A stretch of DNA of 64,000 nucleotides, taken from an uncultured Pseudomonadota bacterium (lineage in GTDB: Bacteria; Pseudomonadota; Gammaproteobacteria; Steroidobacterales; Steroidobacteraceae). Made by a program: the position numbers and the translations under genes. This document shows, one piece after another, positions 1 through 7,746 of the stretch. The notes below the pieces were generated by a model that did no database searches, was not told the DNA's origin, and was given only the letters and a program-made list of their open reading frames with translations. Where the stretch lies: contig CAISEB010000043.1 in NCBI GenBank assembly GCA_903884235.1, positions 1 through 64,000 on the forward strand. The letters are read 5' to 3'. Numbering within the stretch: position 1 is the stretch's first letter; every line of letters starts with the position of its first letter.

Positions 1-790
1 CGGCGCGCGCTGCGGCGCGCAGGCGCGCGAGCGGCGCGGCGAGCCGCTCGCTCGCGTGACCGGGCAACGCCCGGCAGCGCGGGTCGCGCTCGCAGGCGAG
101 GTCGAACTTGGCGCGCATCGCCGGGGCGTAGTCCGGCAGCCAAGCGATGTCCGGGCCGTCGAGCGGGTAGGCGCCGTCGAGGACGAGCGAGCGCAGCGCA
201 TCCGGGTGGCGCAGCGCGAACACCTGGGCGAAGAACGTGCCGTAGGAGTCGCCGTACAGGTCCACCGGTCCGGTGTGAAGCGCGCCGAGGAGCGCCGCGA
301 GGTCGTCCGCCGCATCGGCGGTCCCGTAGAGCGCGGCCCGGCGGCCGAGCTGCGCGCCGCAGCGGCCGATGCGCCCCGGTGTCAGCGGCCGCGCGTCACG
401 GAGCGACGCGCAGTCTAGGAACCCGGAGCGGCCGGTGCCACGGTTGTCCATCAAGATGACGTCGTGATCGGCGCGCAGCGGCGCGAAGAGGGCGAGGTAG
501 GCCTCGCGCGAGGCGGTGGCGGCGTAGCCGGGTCCCCCTTCGGTCGCGACCAGCGTGCCCCGCCGGGGGCCGGATCCGGTCGCCGGATAGAGCTCGAAGT
601 AGATGCCGAGGCGCCCGGGCACGTGGCCGGCCGAATCGAGGGGCCGGGACAGGCGCCCGCAGCGCGCGCCCTCGGCCCCGCACGGCTGCAGCCGCAGCGC
701 GGGCGCCGCCGGGGCGGTCGAGCCAGCTCCCGCCGCGAGCAGGCCCGCGGCCAGCATCACGCCGACCCCCAATCGCAATGAAAGTCGCAT
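1..790 (-). CDS. Secreted alpha/beta hydrolase (tripeptidyl aminopeptidase-like), 3' end outside window
   Basis: The reading frame starts at an ATG at 788-790 and runs off the left edge, so the C-terminus and the catalytic His are not visible. The N-terminus is signal-peptide-like (Met-Arg then a Leu/Ala/Gly-rich stretch). A GGPGYAATAS oxyanion-type segment, DNRGTGRSG and the nucleophile elbow GDSYGTFFAQ follow in the order seen in the alpha/beta hydrolase peptidases of the tripeptidyl aminopeptidase/prolyl aminopeptidase group. These enzymes release short peptides or act as esterases in the periplasm or outside the cell. It is divergently transcribed from the phosphatase-like gene that starts at 879. 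The family call is firm; substrate is not predictable. Confidence 0.75.
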   Translation of the reverse strand, partial: MRLSLRLGVGVMLAAGLLAAGAGSTAPAAPALRLQPCGAEGARCGRLSRPLDSAGHVPGRLGIYFELYPATGSGPRRGTLVATEGGPGYAATASREAYLALFAPLRADHDVILMDNRGTGRSGFLDCASLRDARPLTPGRIGRCGAQLGRRAALYGTADAADDLAALLGALHTGPVDLYGDSYGTFFAQVFALRHPDALRSLVLDGAYPLDGPDIAWLPDYAPAMRAKFDLACERDPRCRALPGHASERLAAPLARLRAAARA

Positions 791-878
791 TAAGATCCTC
801 CGCTGCGGCCGGCGGACATTGTCGGGCGCCGTGCCCGGATCCGCCACCGTCCCGTCCGATTCCCGAGGAGAGTGCCCG

Positions 879-1982
879 ATGAAGACCCCGTTCCGGCTGC
901 TGTTCGCGCTGTGCGCCCTGGCTGCCGCGTTCGCCGCCAGTGCCGCGCCGCGCAAGACCGAGACCGTCGTGTTCATCGTCAGCGATGGCCTGCGCTGGCA
1001 GGAGATCTTCACCGGCGCCGAGGCCTCGCTGCTGAACGACAAGAACAAGAACTGGACTGCGGTGCCGGTGCTGCGCCAGAAGTACTGGCACGAGGATCCG
1101 AAGGAGCGGCGCAAGCTGCTGTTCCCGTTCCTGTGGGGCACGTTCGCGAAGCAGGGCCAGATCTTCGGCAACCCCGCGCTCGGCAGCACCGCCTCGGTCA
1201 CCAACCCGTACTGGTTCTCGTACCCGGGCTACAACGAGATGTCCGCCGGCGTCGCCGACGCCAGGATCGACAAGAACGAGTTCGGCCCCAACCCGAACGT
1301 GACCGTCTACGAGTGGCTGAACGAGCAGCCGGCGCTGAAGGGCAAGGTCGAAATCTTCGGCACCTGGCAGACCTTCCACGACATCTTCAACGAGAAGCGC
1401 TCGCACCTGCCGGTGCGCTCGGGCCTGACGATCCCGGATCCGACCGACAAGAGTCCGGAAGGGCTCCTGTTCGCCGAGCTGTATCGCACCGAGACCCACG
1501 TCGAGGACACGGATCCGTCGGACGCGTTCCTGCACGTGGCGGTGCGCCGCCACCTGCAGAAGCACCACCCGAAGGTGCTGTTCGTCGGCTACGGCGACAC
1601 GGACAACTGGCAGCACATGGGCCGCTACGACCTGCTGCTCGACGGCGCGCACTTCGTCGATGCCTTCGTCGCGGACCTGTGGAACCAGATGCAGTCGATG
1701 CCGGAGTACAAGGGCAAGACGACGTTCATCTTCACCTGCGATCACGGCCGCGGCAGCGGCCCGGTGAACTGGATGGACCACGGCGTGGAGCAGCCGGGTT
1801 CCGACAAGATCTGGGTCGCGATGATGGGCCCGGACACGCCGCCCCTCGGCGAACGCTCGAACGCGCCGGTGACCCAGGCGCAGCTCGCAGCGACCGTGGC
1901 CGACCTGCTCGGCTACGACTTCCGCAAGTTCAAGCCCGCCGCCGCGCCGTCGCTGCTGCCGGTGACGCAGCCGTCGCGCTGA
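879..1982 (+). CDS. Alkaline phosphatase superfamily protein (type I phosphodiesterase-like), secreted
   Basis: A 367-residue protein. I chose the ATG at 879 because a GAGGAG ribosome site lies just upstream and because it begins a clean signal peptide (Lys, Leu/Phe/Ala core, SAAPRK cleavage region). The mature part opens with VVFIVSDGLRW, the first metal-binding Asp region of the alkaline phosphatase/sulfatase/nucleotide pyrophosphatase superfamily. A Thr/Ser-rich segment around STASVTNPYW could carry the nucleophile. GDTDNWQHMGRYD and FTCDHGRGSG supply the later metal ligands. The protein probably hydrolyses a phosphate mono- or diester in the periplasm. It ends 7 bases before the convergent MFS gene. 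The exact substrate is unknown. Confidence 0.75.
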   Translation: MKTPFRLLFALCALAAAFAASAAPRKTETVVFIVSDGLRWQEIFTGAEASLLNDKNKNWTAVPVLRQKYWHEDPKERRKLLFPFLWGTFAKQGQIFGNPALGSTASVTNPYWFSYPGYNEMSAGVADARIDKNEFGPNPNVTVYEWLNEQPALKGKVEIFGTWQTFHDIFNEKRSHLPVRSGLTIPDPTDKSPEGLLFAELYRTETHVEDTDPSDAFLHVAVRRHLQKHHPKVLFVGYGDTDNWQHMGRYDLLLDGAHFVDAFVADLWNQMQSMPEYKGKTTFIFTCDHGRGSGPVNWMDHGVEQPGSDKIWVAMMGPDTPPLGERSNAPVTQAQLAATVADLLGYDFRKFKPAAAPSLLPVTQPSR

Positions 1983-1989
1983 ACGGCGC

Positions 1990-3294
1990 TCAGCCGTCCG
2001 CCGGCTGGTCCGGCGGCGGCTCGGCGATCGCGTCCATGTGGTACGGGGCCCAGGTGTAGACCTCGGGCGAGGTGTGCGGGTAGCTGTGGAACTCCTCGCG
2101 CGGATCGCCCTTCTTGAACCTGGGGCGCCGGCTGAGGCGCCACAGCCCGAACAGCGTGTAGGCGAGCGCGAGCGTTCCCGAGTAGATGAAGAACGCCTGC
2201 GGCGCGGTCAGCTGGATCACGAACGAGCCCGTCGCCGGTCCGATGGCCGCGCCCATCGACCACACGAACAGCAGCGACGAGGACAGCGCGACGTGGTCGT
2301 TGGTGCGCGCGCGGTCGTTGGCATGGGCGACGCCCATCGCGTAGAGGCTCTCGGCCACGCCGCCGAACACCGCGAACGCGAGAGCCAGCATGACGAACGG
2401 CGTGCGGCCGCTGACGGTGGCGAGCAGCACCGACACCGCGGCGGTGCCCGCGCCGAGCCCGATCAGCGCGTACAGCCGGTCGATCTTGTCGGACAGGTAG
2501 CCGATCGGCCACTGCAGGAACAGGCCGCCGAGCGAGACGCAGGCCATCAGCGCGATGATGCGGTCCTGCGGCAGGCCGATGCGTTCGCCGAACAGCGGGC
2601 CGACCGTCAGGAACGCCGTGAGCACGAGGCCGTTCAGCAGGCAGGCGAGCACGCTCGCGGGCGAGGTGCGCAGCGCGGTGAGCACGTCGAGCCTGACCTT
2701 GCGCGAGGACTCGGGCGCCCGCACGCTGATGCCCGCGAGTGGCACCAGCGCGAGCGTGGTCGCCATCCCGGCGATGAACAGCAGTTCCGGCCCCGTGACC
2801 ACCAGCCGCTCGCCCATCAGCTGCCCGGCGCCGAAGAAGAGCCCGATCACGAGCACGTAGATGGTCAGCACCCGGCCACGCAGTTCGTTGGCGACGAGCG
2901 CATTCAGCCAGCTCTCGACGATCACCGACAGGCCCGCGGAGTTCAGCCCGATCATGAAGCGGATCAGGCCGAGCAGGGGGACCCACGAGGCGAAGTGCAG
3001 CGACAGGATCGCGACCGCCTTCACGGCCGCGAAGGCGGCGTAGGCGCGCTCGAGGCCGACCGGGCGGATGACCTTGTGGGCGTTCAGGCAGCCGACGAGG
3101 AAGCCGAGCGCCTCGCAGGTCGCCAGCAGTCCGATCGCGCCGGGGCTGAGGCCGAGCGCCGAGAAACGCAGCGGCAGCAGCGAGGACAGCACGCCGGAGC
3201 CGATGTACATCAGCGCGGTGCTGACAAGCGGCGGCACGACCGCCCACGTGAGCGTGGCCGTCGGCAGCGTGCGGGCCGTGGAGGGGGTCGTCAT
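1990..3294 (-). CDS. MFS transporter, YcaD-like
   Basis: A 434-residue polytopic membrane protein with about twelve hydrophobic segments. The segments ESWLNALVANELRGRVL and the N-terminal GSGVLSSLLPLRFSALG are typical of the YcaD branch of the major facilitator superfamily, whose substrates are not established. The C-terminal 50 residues after the last membrane segment are hydrophilic and likely cytoplasmic (RFKKGDPREEFHSYPHTSPEVY). The gene is monocistronic, convergent with the phosphatase-like gene. Export or uptake direction cannot be decided from sequence. Confidence 0.8.
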   Translation of the reverse strand: MTTPSTARTLPTATLTWAVVPPLVSTALMYIGSGVLSSLLPLRFSALGLSPGAIGLLATCEALGFLVGCLNAHKVIRPVGLERAYAAFAAVKAVAILSLHFASWVPLLGLIRFMIGLNSAGLSVIVESWLNALVANELRGRVLTIYVLVIGLFFGAGQLMGERLVVTGPELLFIAGMATTLALVPLAGISVRAPESSRKVRLDVLTALRTSPASVLACLLNGLVLTAFLTVGPLFGERIGLPQDRIIALMACVSLGGLFLQWPIGYLSDKIDRLYALIGLGAGTAAVSVLLATVSGRTPFVMLALAFAVFGGVAESLYAMGVAHANDRARTNDHVALSSSLLFVWSMGAAIGPATGSFVIQLTAPQAFFIYSGTLALAYTLFGLWRLSRRPRFKKGDPREEFHSYPHTSPEVYTWAPYHMDAIAEPPPDQPADG

Positions 3295-3362
3295 CGGGTC
3301 ACCTGCGGGCGCCGGACGGGCGCGACGCGACCCGGATTATGCCCGAAGCGTGTGACGCCGGT

Positions 3363-3821
3363 TCAGCGCGGTGACCAGCCCGGTGGCGCGAGCTCGAAGC
3401 CCGAGAACTCGAATGCCGGCGACACGGTGCAGCCGACGAGCGCCCAGCCCTCGGTCGCCTCCGCGGACTGCCAGGCGCCGGCCGGCACGATCGCCTGCGG
3501 CCGCTCGCCGCCGGCGATGTCGGCTCCAAGCCGCAACGTCGCGAGCGGTGCGTCACCGGCGATCGACAGCGCGAGTGGCGCGCCCGCATACCAGTGCCAG
3601 ATCTCGGTGGCATCGACGCGATGCCAGTGCGAGCGTTCGCCCCGCGCCAGCAGGAAGTAGATCGCCGTGCCGCGACCACGGCCGCCGTCGGCGGGCACGT
3701 CGCGCCAGGTTTCGCGGTAGTAGCCGCCTTCGGGATGCGGCGCGAGGCCGAGCGCGTCGATGACGTCCTTCGCGCTCGCGTCGTCGCCTAGGTGATTAAC
3801 GAGAGAGTGATCGAAGTGCAT
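3363..3821 (-). CDS. Cupin protein, DUF985 (cupin_5) family
   Basis: About 152 residues from the ATG at 3819-3821; an in-frame upstream ATG at 3902 would add 27 residues with no family similarity. The hallmark HPEGGYYRETW opens the domain, followed by GTAIYFLLARGERSHWHRVDATEIWHWYAG, a cupin metal/sugar-binding motif with several His, and the second cupin motif near VPAGAWQSAE. Length and motif order match the DUF985 family of small single-domain cupins, some linked to sugar-nucleotide or sugar-acid binding; no reaction is assigned. The start lies inside a duplicated 16-base element, so promoter and start overlap in an unusual way. Confidence 0.75.
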   Translation of the reverse strand: MHFDHSLVNHLGDDASAKDVIDALGLAPHPEGGYYRETWRDVPADGGRGRGTAIYFLLARGERSHWHRVDATEIWHWYAGAPLALSIAGDAPLATLRLGADIAGGERPQAIVPAGAWQSAEATEGWALVGCTVSPAFEFSGFELAPPGWSPR

Positions 3822-3849
3822 TGTTAAAAGGCTAAGTGCATTGTCAAAA
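3814..3849. repeat. Tandem 16-bp direct repeat at the cupin gene start
   Basis: Two copies of an element reading AAGTGCATTGTYAAAA on the + strand lie at 3814-3829 and 3834-3849, 20 bases apart, with one mismatch. On the minus strand each contains an ACAATGCACTT string, so each provides an ATG; the downstream copy is the cupin start. The upstream copy also contains TTGACA on the minus strand, which could be a -35 element. The region is noticeably AT-richer than its surroundings. A duplicated operator or a duplication of the start region are both possible. Confidence 0.5.
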
Positions 3850-4028
3850 CGACGCTGATCGAATCCCTGTATTTCGCGCAACGCGGAATTCCTGCTCGGC
3901 AATGCGTGAACTGCATCTCGTCGCCGCCGGGAGACACAGACGACTATTGATCCCGCGCCGGGACATGACAGTATTGATCAGGGTCGATGCGGCGCACAGC
4001 GTCGGTCGGACATAACGAGGTTCAGGAC

Positions 4029-4646
4029 ATGGGTGTACTCAGCTTCCTTCGCGCGACCAAGAAGCCAGTCGCCCCGGCCGCTCCGGCCGCGGTCACGCGC
4101 GCCAATGCCGCGAGGCCCGGCGCCCGCCGCTCCCCCGACGCCAGTCTCGATCGCCTCGAAGAGGAATTCGGCCACGAGGTCGCGCCGGCCGCCGCGCGCC
4201 TGCGCGAGGCGGTGCAGTGGCATCGCAATGGTCGCAAGGCCGACGCCTGGGTCGAACTCGAGGCGCTGCTCGCCGATCCGAGCACGGGTGCCACCGCGCA
4301 GGTCCGCCCGGCGATCGAGAGTGAGATCTATTCTCGTATGCGCATCTGCTTCGAGCGCGAGGGTTGCTTCAATCCGGCGCTGACCCCGGCCGTGATGAGC
4401 TACGCGACGCGTGCCAAGTTCTACGCCGCGCAGGGCCGCGAGGCGGAGCTGCTGGCGCTGCGCTCGCCCGAGTTCTTCGATCGCTACTTCATGCCGCTGC
4501 TCGAGCGGGCGCGGCTGCAGCACGGCATCGCGCGCTTCCGGGTGCTCGTCGAGGAGCAGCTGCGCTCGATGCCGATGGTCGACCTGCACGTCCTCAAGGA
4601 CAAGGTCGACGCCTTCCGGCTCAATCCGCCCGAGCTGCCGCGCTAG
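4029..4646 (+). CDS. Conserved-looking hypothetical protein
   Basis: A 205-residue protein of unknown function. The ATG at 4029 is preferred over the in-frame ATG at 3987 because ACGAGG sits 8 bases upstream. There is a short basic N-terminus (LFRATKK-like, without a real signal peptide), an Ala/Pro-rich linker to about residue 45, then a mainly alpha-helical, charged region with two Cys (CFEREGC) and alternating Arg/Glu. The helical pattern with a possible tetratricopeptide-like character (AVQWHRNGRKADAWVELEALL) suggests a protein-interaction role, but this is weak. It stands alone between convergent genes. Confidence 0.55.
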   Translation: MGVLSFLRATKKPVAPAAPAAVTRANAARPGARRSPDASLDRLEEEFGHEVAPAAARLREAVQWHRNGRKADAWVELEALLADPSTGATAQVRPAIESEIYSRMRICFEREGCFNPALTPAVMSYATRAKFYAAQGREAELLALRSPEFFDRYFMPLLERARLQHGIARFRVLVEEQLRSMPMVDLHVLKDKVDAFRLNPPELPR

Positions 4647-4662
4647 GTCGAGGACCTAGCGC
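4640..4662. terminator. Perfect 10-bp hairpin spanning the stop codon
   Basis: GCGCTAGGTC at 4640-4649 pairs with GACCTAGCGC at 4653-4662 around a GAG loop. The stop codon TAG of the hypothetical gene is within the left arm. There is no T-run, so it is a hairpin that may stop or protect transcripts between two convergent genes. Confidence 0.5.
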
Positions 4663-4738
4663 GGGCCGCACGCCCGGCGCGGCGCGACGGCGGCCCGGCC
4701 GCCGTCCAATGCCGCTTCCCTGAGTCCCCGGCGCGCCG

Positions 4739-6007
4739 TCAGCGCGCCGTGCCGCTCTTCAGCTTCTCGTAGTAGCGCTCGCGCAGCGCCGTCTGGCGGG
4801 TCGCGAGACTCTGCGGTCGACCGTCGAGCCACTCGGCCGTGACGAGGCTGGTGACCTCCAGCGGGTCGCCGCTCCACACCACGAGGTTCGCCGGCATCCC
4901 GGCGGCCAGCACGCCGAACTCCCGTGCGCCGAACAGCTCCGCCGGAGTGCGCGTCACCGCGGCCAGCGCCGCGTCCCAGGCGAGTCCGTGCGCGACCGCG
5001 TTGCCGGCGGCCTGGCGCAGCTTGCGCACGTCGTGCGGCGTCTCGCCGCGCAGGCTGAACACGATCTCCACGCCCGCCGCCGCGAGCCGCGCGGCGTTCT
5101 CGAGCGTTGCGCCGATCCGGTCGAAGCTCTCCGGCAGGTCGTCGAACGGATCGAGCACGACCGGCACCTTGGCGCGCGCGAGCAGCGGCGCGACGCGCCA
5201 GGCCTCGGCGCCGCCGACGATGACCGCCCGCAGCTTCTCGCGCTCGGCGAACGCGACGGCGACGCGGATGTCGGCGGCGCGGTCGAGGTTGAACAGGAAC
5301 GGACGACGCTCGGCGACGAAGCGGGCGAGCGTGCGCCGTCCGGTCGGCGTCAGCAGGCGAGCGTCGCCCGCGGCTACGGACCCGCTGCGCGCTTCGTCGA
5401 GTGCCTGCGAGAAGAGCATGTAGGCCGCGGCGCGGCTGCCGCCGTCGAGCGCCGCGGCGTCCTCGCCGAGCACCACGTCGAGTGCCGCGGGCGCGGAGGG
5501 CGCCCGACCATCCAGGGTCGCGACGCTCGCGAGGCCGGGCAGGATCGAGCTGCCGGGCGCACCCTTGCCGCCGGCCTCGGCGCCGGGCAGCAGCAGCGTG
5601 AAACCGATGCCTTCGACGCGCGCGACCGCGACCGGCACGGAGTCCGGATTGAAGGCCAGCGCCGGATCGAACTCCGGGCGCATCTCGCCGAGCTTCAGCG
5701 TCGAGTCATCGGTGCTGTGCTCGCCGCTCACCTCGATGACGCCGAGCTCGCCGAGGCCGCCGAACAGCGCCGGCGTCACCGGCCGGCCGTGCAGATCGAC
5801 GACGTCGGTCCCGGCCGGGGCGGCGACGTCGCGCCCGATCGTGCGGATGCGGCCATCGACGATCAGGATGCTGCCGTGCTCGATGGTGCCGGCGGCCGTG
5901 CCGGTGTGGATCGTGCCGTCGTGCAGCAGCACGCTCGCGGCGTTCGCGCCGGGGATCACCGCGGTCGCGCCGAGCAGCGCCGCGAACAGGATGGATGCGT
6001 GCTTCAT
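4739..6007 (-). CDS. Amidohydrolase-like protein with degenerate metal site
   Basis: A 422-residue secreted protein: signal peptide at residues 1-23 (ends ANA-A), then the N-terminal beta-sandwich of the amidohydrolase fold (LLHDGTIHTG, ILIVDGRIRTIG) and a C-terminal NLVVWSGDPLE segment. Where amidohydrolases carry the HxH metal motif after VTPG-L, this protein reads VTPALFGGLGELG (residues 78-89), so both His are missing (replaced by Leu85 and Glu87). The later His positions also look lost. It is therefore probably a non-catalytic partner of the intact amidohydrolase directly upstream; the two genes overlap by 4 bases (ATGA), which implies translational coupling and a heteromeric complex. 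Confidence 0.8.
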   Translation of the reverse strand: MKHASILFAALLGATAVIPGANAASVLLHDGTIHTGTAAGTIEHGSILIVDGRIRTIGRDVAAPAGTDVVDLHGRPVTPALFGGLGELGVIEVSGEHSTDDSTLKLGEMRPEFDPALAFNPDSVPVAVARVEGIGFTLLLPGAEAGGKGAPGSSILPGLASVATLDGRAPSAPAALDVVLGEDAAALDGGSRAAAYMLFSQALDEARSGSVAAGDARLLTPTGRRTLARFVAERRPFLFNLDRAADIRVAVAFAEREKLRAVIVGGAEAWRVAPLLARAKVPVVLDPFDDLPESFDRIGATLENAARLAAAGVEIVFSLRGETPHDVRKLRQAAGNAVAHGLAWDAALAAVTRTPAELFGAREFGVLAAGMPANLVVWSGDPLEVTSLVTAEWLDGRPQSLATRQTALRERYYEKLKSGTAR

Positions 6008-7416
6008 GGCGCCACTCCGAGGGCCGCCGGCTGGCCGAGCAGGAAATCCGAACGGGGCGGGTGTGGGGGTGCCGCGCGGTCGTACTGCAGCACGCCGTCG
6101 ACGTAGACCTGCTCGGCGAGCGCGTAGACGCTGAACGGATTGCGGTTCCAGACCACGAGGTCGCCCATCTTGCCGGCCTCGAGCGTGCCGGTGTCGCGCA
6201 GGATGCCGAGCGCCTTGGCCGGGTTGCGCGTCAGCCAGGTGATCGCGCGTTCGGGCGGGATCGAAAGCCCCAGGGCCTCGCCGCGGGCCTGCGCCTTGGC
6301 CGCCTCCTGGTTCAGCCGCTGCACGCCTTCCTGGGAGTCCGAGTGCACGATCGCGCAGCCCTTCGGGGCCGCGTCGACCAGCGCGATGTTCTCCTGGATG
6401 CCGTCGTTGGACTCCATCTTGAAGCCCCACCAGTCGGCCCACATCGCGGCGCACACGCCGCGCTCGGCGAGCAGGTCCGCGATCTTGTAGGCCTCGCTCG
6501 CGTGGTGGAATGCCGCGACCTGGAAGCCGAACTCGCGCGCCATGTCGAGCATGATCGCCATCTCGTCCGCGCGGTAGCAGTGGATCTGCACCGGGATCTC
6601 GCCCTTCAGCACGCCGGCGAGCGTGTCGAGCCTGAGGTCCCGCTTCGGCGGCTTGGCATCCTCCGCAGCCTTGCCGCCGGCCTTCATCTTCGCCTCGTAG
6701 GTCGCCCAGTCGTGCACGTAGTCGGCCGCCTCGATCCACTGCGCGCGGTCCACCGCGACATTGCCCATGCGCGTGGACGGCAGGACGCCCTTCTCGCCGT
6801 AGACGCGCTTCGGGTTCTCGCCGCAGGCCATCTTCAGGCCCTGCGGGGCGGCCGGGAACTTCATCGCCTGGTAGGTCACGGCCGGGACGTTCTTGACGAG
6901 CACCGAGCGGCCGCCGATCAGGTTGCCGGATCCCGGCAGGATCTGCAGCGTCGTCACGCCGCCCTCGAGCGCGGCCTCGAAGCCGGGGTCCACGGGCCAG
7001 ACCGAGTGTTCGGCCCACACATTCGCGGTCACCGGCGAGGTCATCTCGTTGCCGTCGGCGTGCGCGGAGACCGCCGGGCTCGGGTAGACGCCGAGGTGCG
7101 AGTGGATGTCGATCAGTCCGGGCGTGACCCAGCGGCCCGTGCCGTCGACGACGCGGGCCCCCGGCGGGGCCTCGAGGTGGGTGCCGACCTGGGCGATGCG
7201 ACCGTGCTCGACAAGCACGTCGGCGCCGTCGAGGCGCTGGCCGGTGCCGGTGAGCACCGTCGCGCCGCGCACCAGCAGCGCGGGCGAGGGCGCCGCGACG
7301 TAGGTCGAGGGATAGGGGTCGGCCGGGGCGGCGCCGGCCGTCGCCGCGAGCGCGAGGCCGAAGGCGGTCGCGGCCGCGTGGAGGAGTCGACGGCGAGGGG
7401 AACGGATCATCCGCAT
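6004..7416 (-). CDS. Metal-dependent amidohydrolase, secreted (imidazolonepropionase-like)
   Basis: A 470-residue protein from the ATG at 7416, which has a G-rich ribosome site (GGGGG) 7 bases upstream; ATG 7437 and 7410 are alternatives. An Arg-rich N-terminus followed by an Ala/Leu core is a signal peptide, possibly Tat-like (RSPRRRLLHAA). The metal ligands are intact: HSH at residues 105-107 (GLIDIHSHLG), IHCYR, FHHASE and the catalytic Asp in VHSDS. The family hydrolyses amide or ring C-N bonds of peptides or nucleobase-like compounds. It heads a two-gene operon with the degenerate paralogue. A possible -10 box TACAAT lies on the minus strand at 7455-7460. Confidence 0.85.
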   Translation of the reverse strand: MRMIRSPRRRLLHAAATAFGLALAATAGAAPADPYPSTYVAAPSPALLVRGATVLTGTGQRLDGADVLVEHGRIAQVGTHLEAPPGARVVDGTGRWVTPGLIDIHSHLGVYPSPAVSAHADGNEMTSPVTANVWAEHSVWPVDPGFEAALEGGVTTLQILPGSGNLIGGRSVLVKNVPAVTYQAMKFPAAPQGLKMACGENPKRVYGEKGVLPSTRMGNVAVDRAQWIEAADYVHDWATYEAKMKAGGKAAEDAKPPKRDLRLDTLAGVLKGEIPVQIHCYRADEMAIMLDMAREFGFQVAAFHHASEAYKIADLLAERGVCAAMWADWWGFKMESNDGIQENIALVDAAPKGCAIVHSDSQEGVQRLNQEAAKAQARGEALGLSIPPERAITWLTRNPAKALGILRDTGTLEAGKMGDLVVWNRNPFSVYALAEQVYVDGVLQYDRAAPPHPPRSDFLLGQPAALGVAP

Positions 7417-7712
7417 GGGCAAGCCCCCGGGTGGCACAGGATGCGTGTGTGGGGATTGTAGCGTTCAGGCGTGGCAACAGGCACCTGCCCGACGCCGGCG
7501 CCTTGGCGGGGGGCATACTGACGGCGCGCCCTCGGCGGTCGCCGCGCCGCCGCGCGGCCCATGCCCGGGCGGCACTGCGACTGGAAGATCGGTCCGTACA
7601 CGACGCTGCTCAATTCGAGCGTGCGTCAGAAGAATCAGCGCCGCACGGTCCCCACGGGCGCGGCGCCCAAAAAAAAGCCCGGGCGGCGGCGCCGACCGGA
7701 CGGGGGGAAAGG
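7417..7712. other. Intergenic region between amidohydrolase start and receptor 3' end
   Basis: About 300 bases without a convincing gene. It contains the presumed promoter of the amidohydrolase pair (weak, -10-like TACAAT at 7455-7460 on the minus strand) and an A8 run at 7671-7678 that reads as T8 on the minus strand downstream of the receptor gene, which may contribute to termination together with the hairpin at 7713-7738. Confidence 0.4.
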
Positions 7713-7738
7713 TCCCGGGGGCCGAACGGCCCCCGGGA
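7713..7738 (-). terminator. Strong hairpin downstream of the TonB receptor
   Basis: A perfect 12-bp inverted repeat (TCCCGGGGGCCG / CGGCCCCCGGGA) with only two bases between the arms lies 8 bases after the stop codon of the receptor gene. On the minus strand it is followed by CCTTTCCCC and, about 35 bases later, by T8. It is most likely the transcription terminator of the receptor gene. Confidence 0.7.
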
Positions 7739-7746
7739 AGATCGAC

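Noticed and set aside
2038-3660. A 540-codon + strand frame opposite the MFS and cupin genes
   Set aside because: Arg/Gln/Asp-rich composition without domain; the minus-strand proteins have family signatures.
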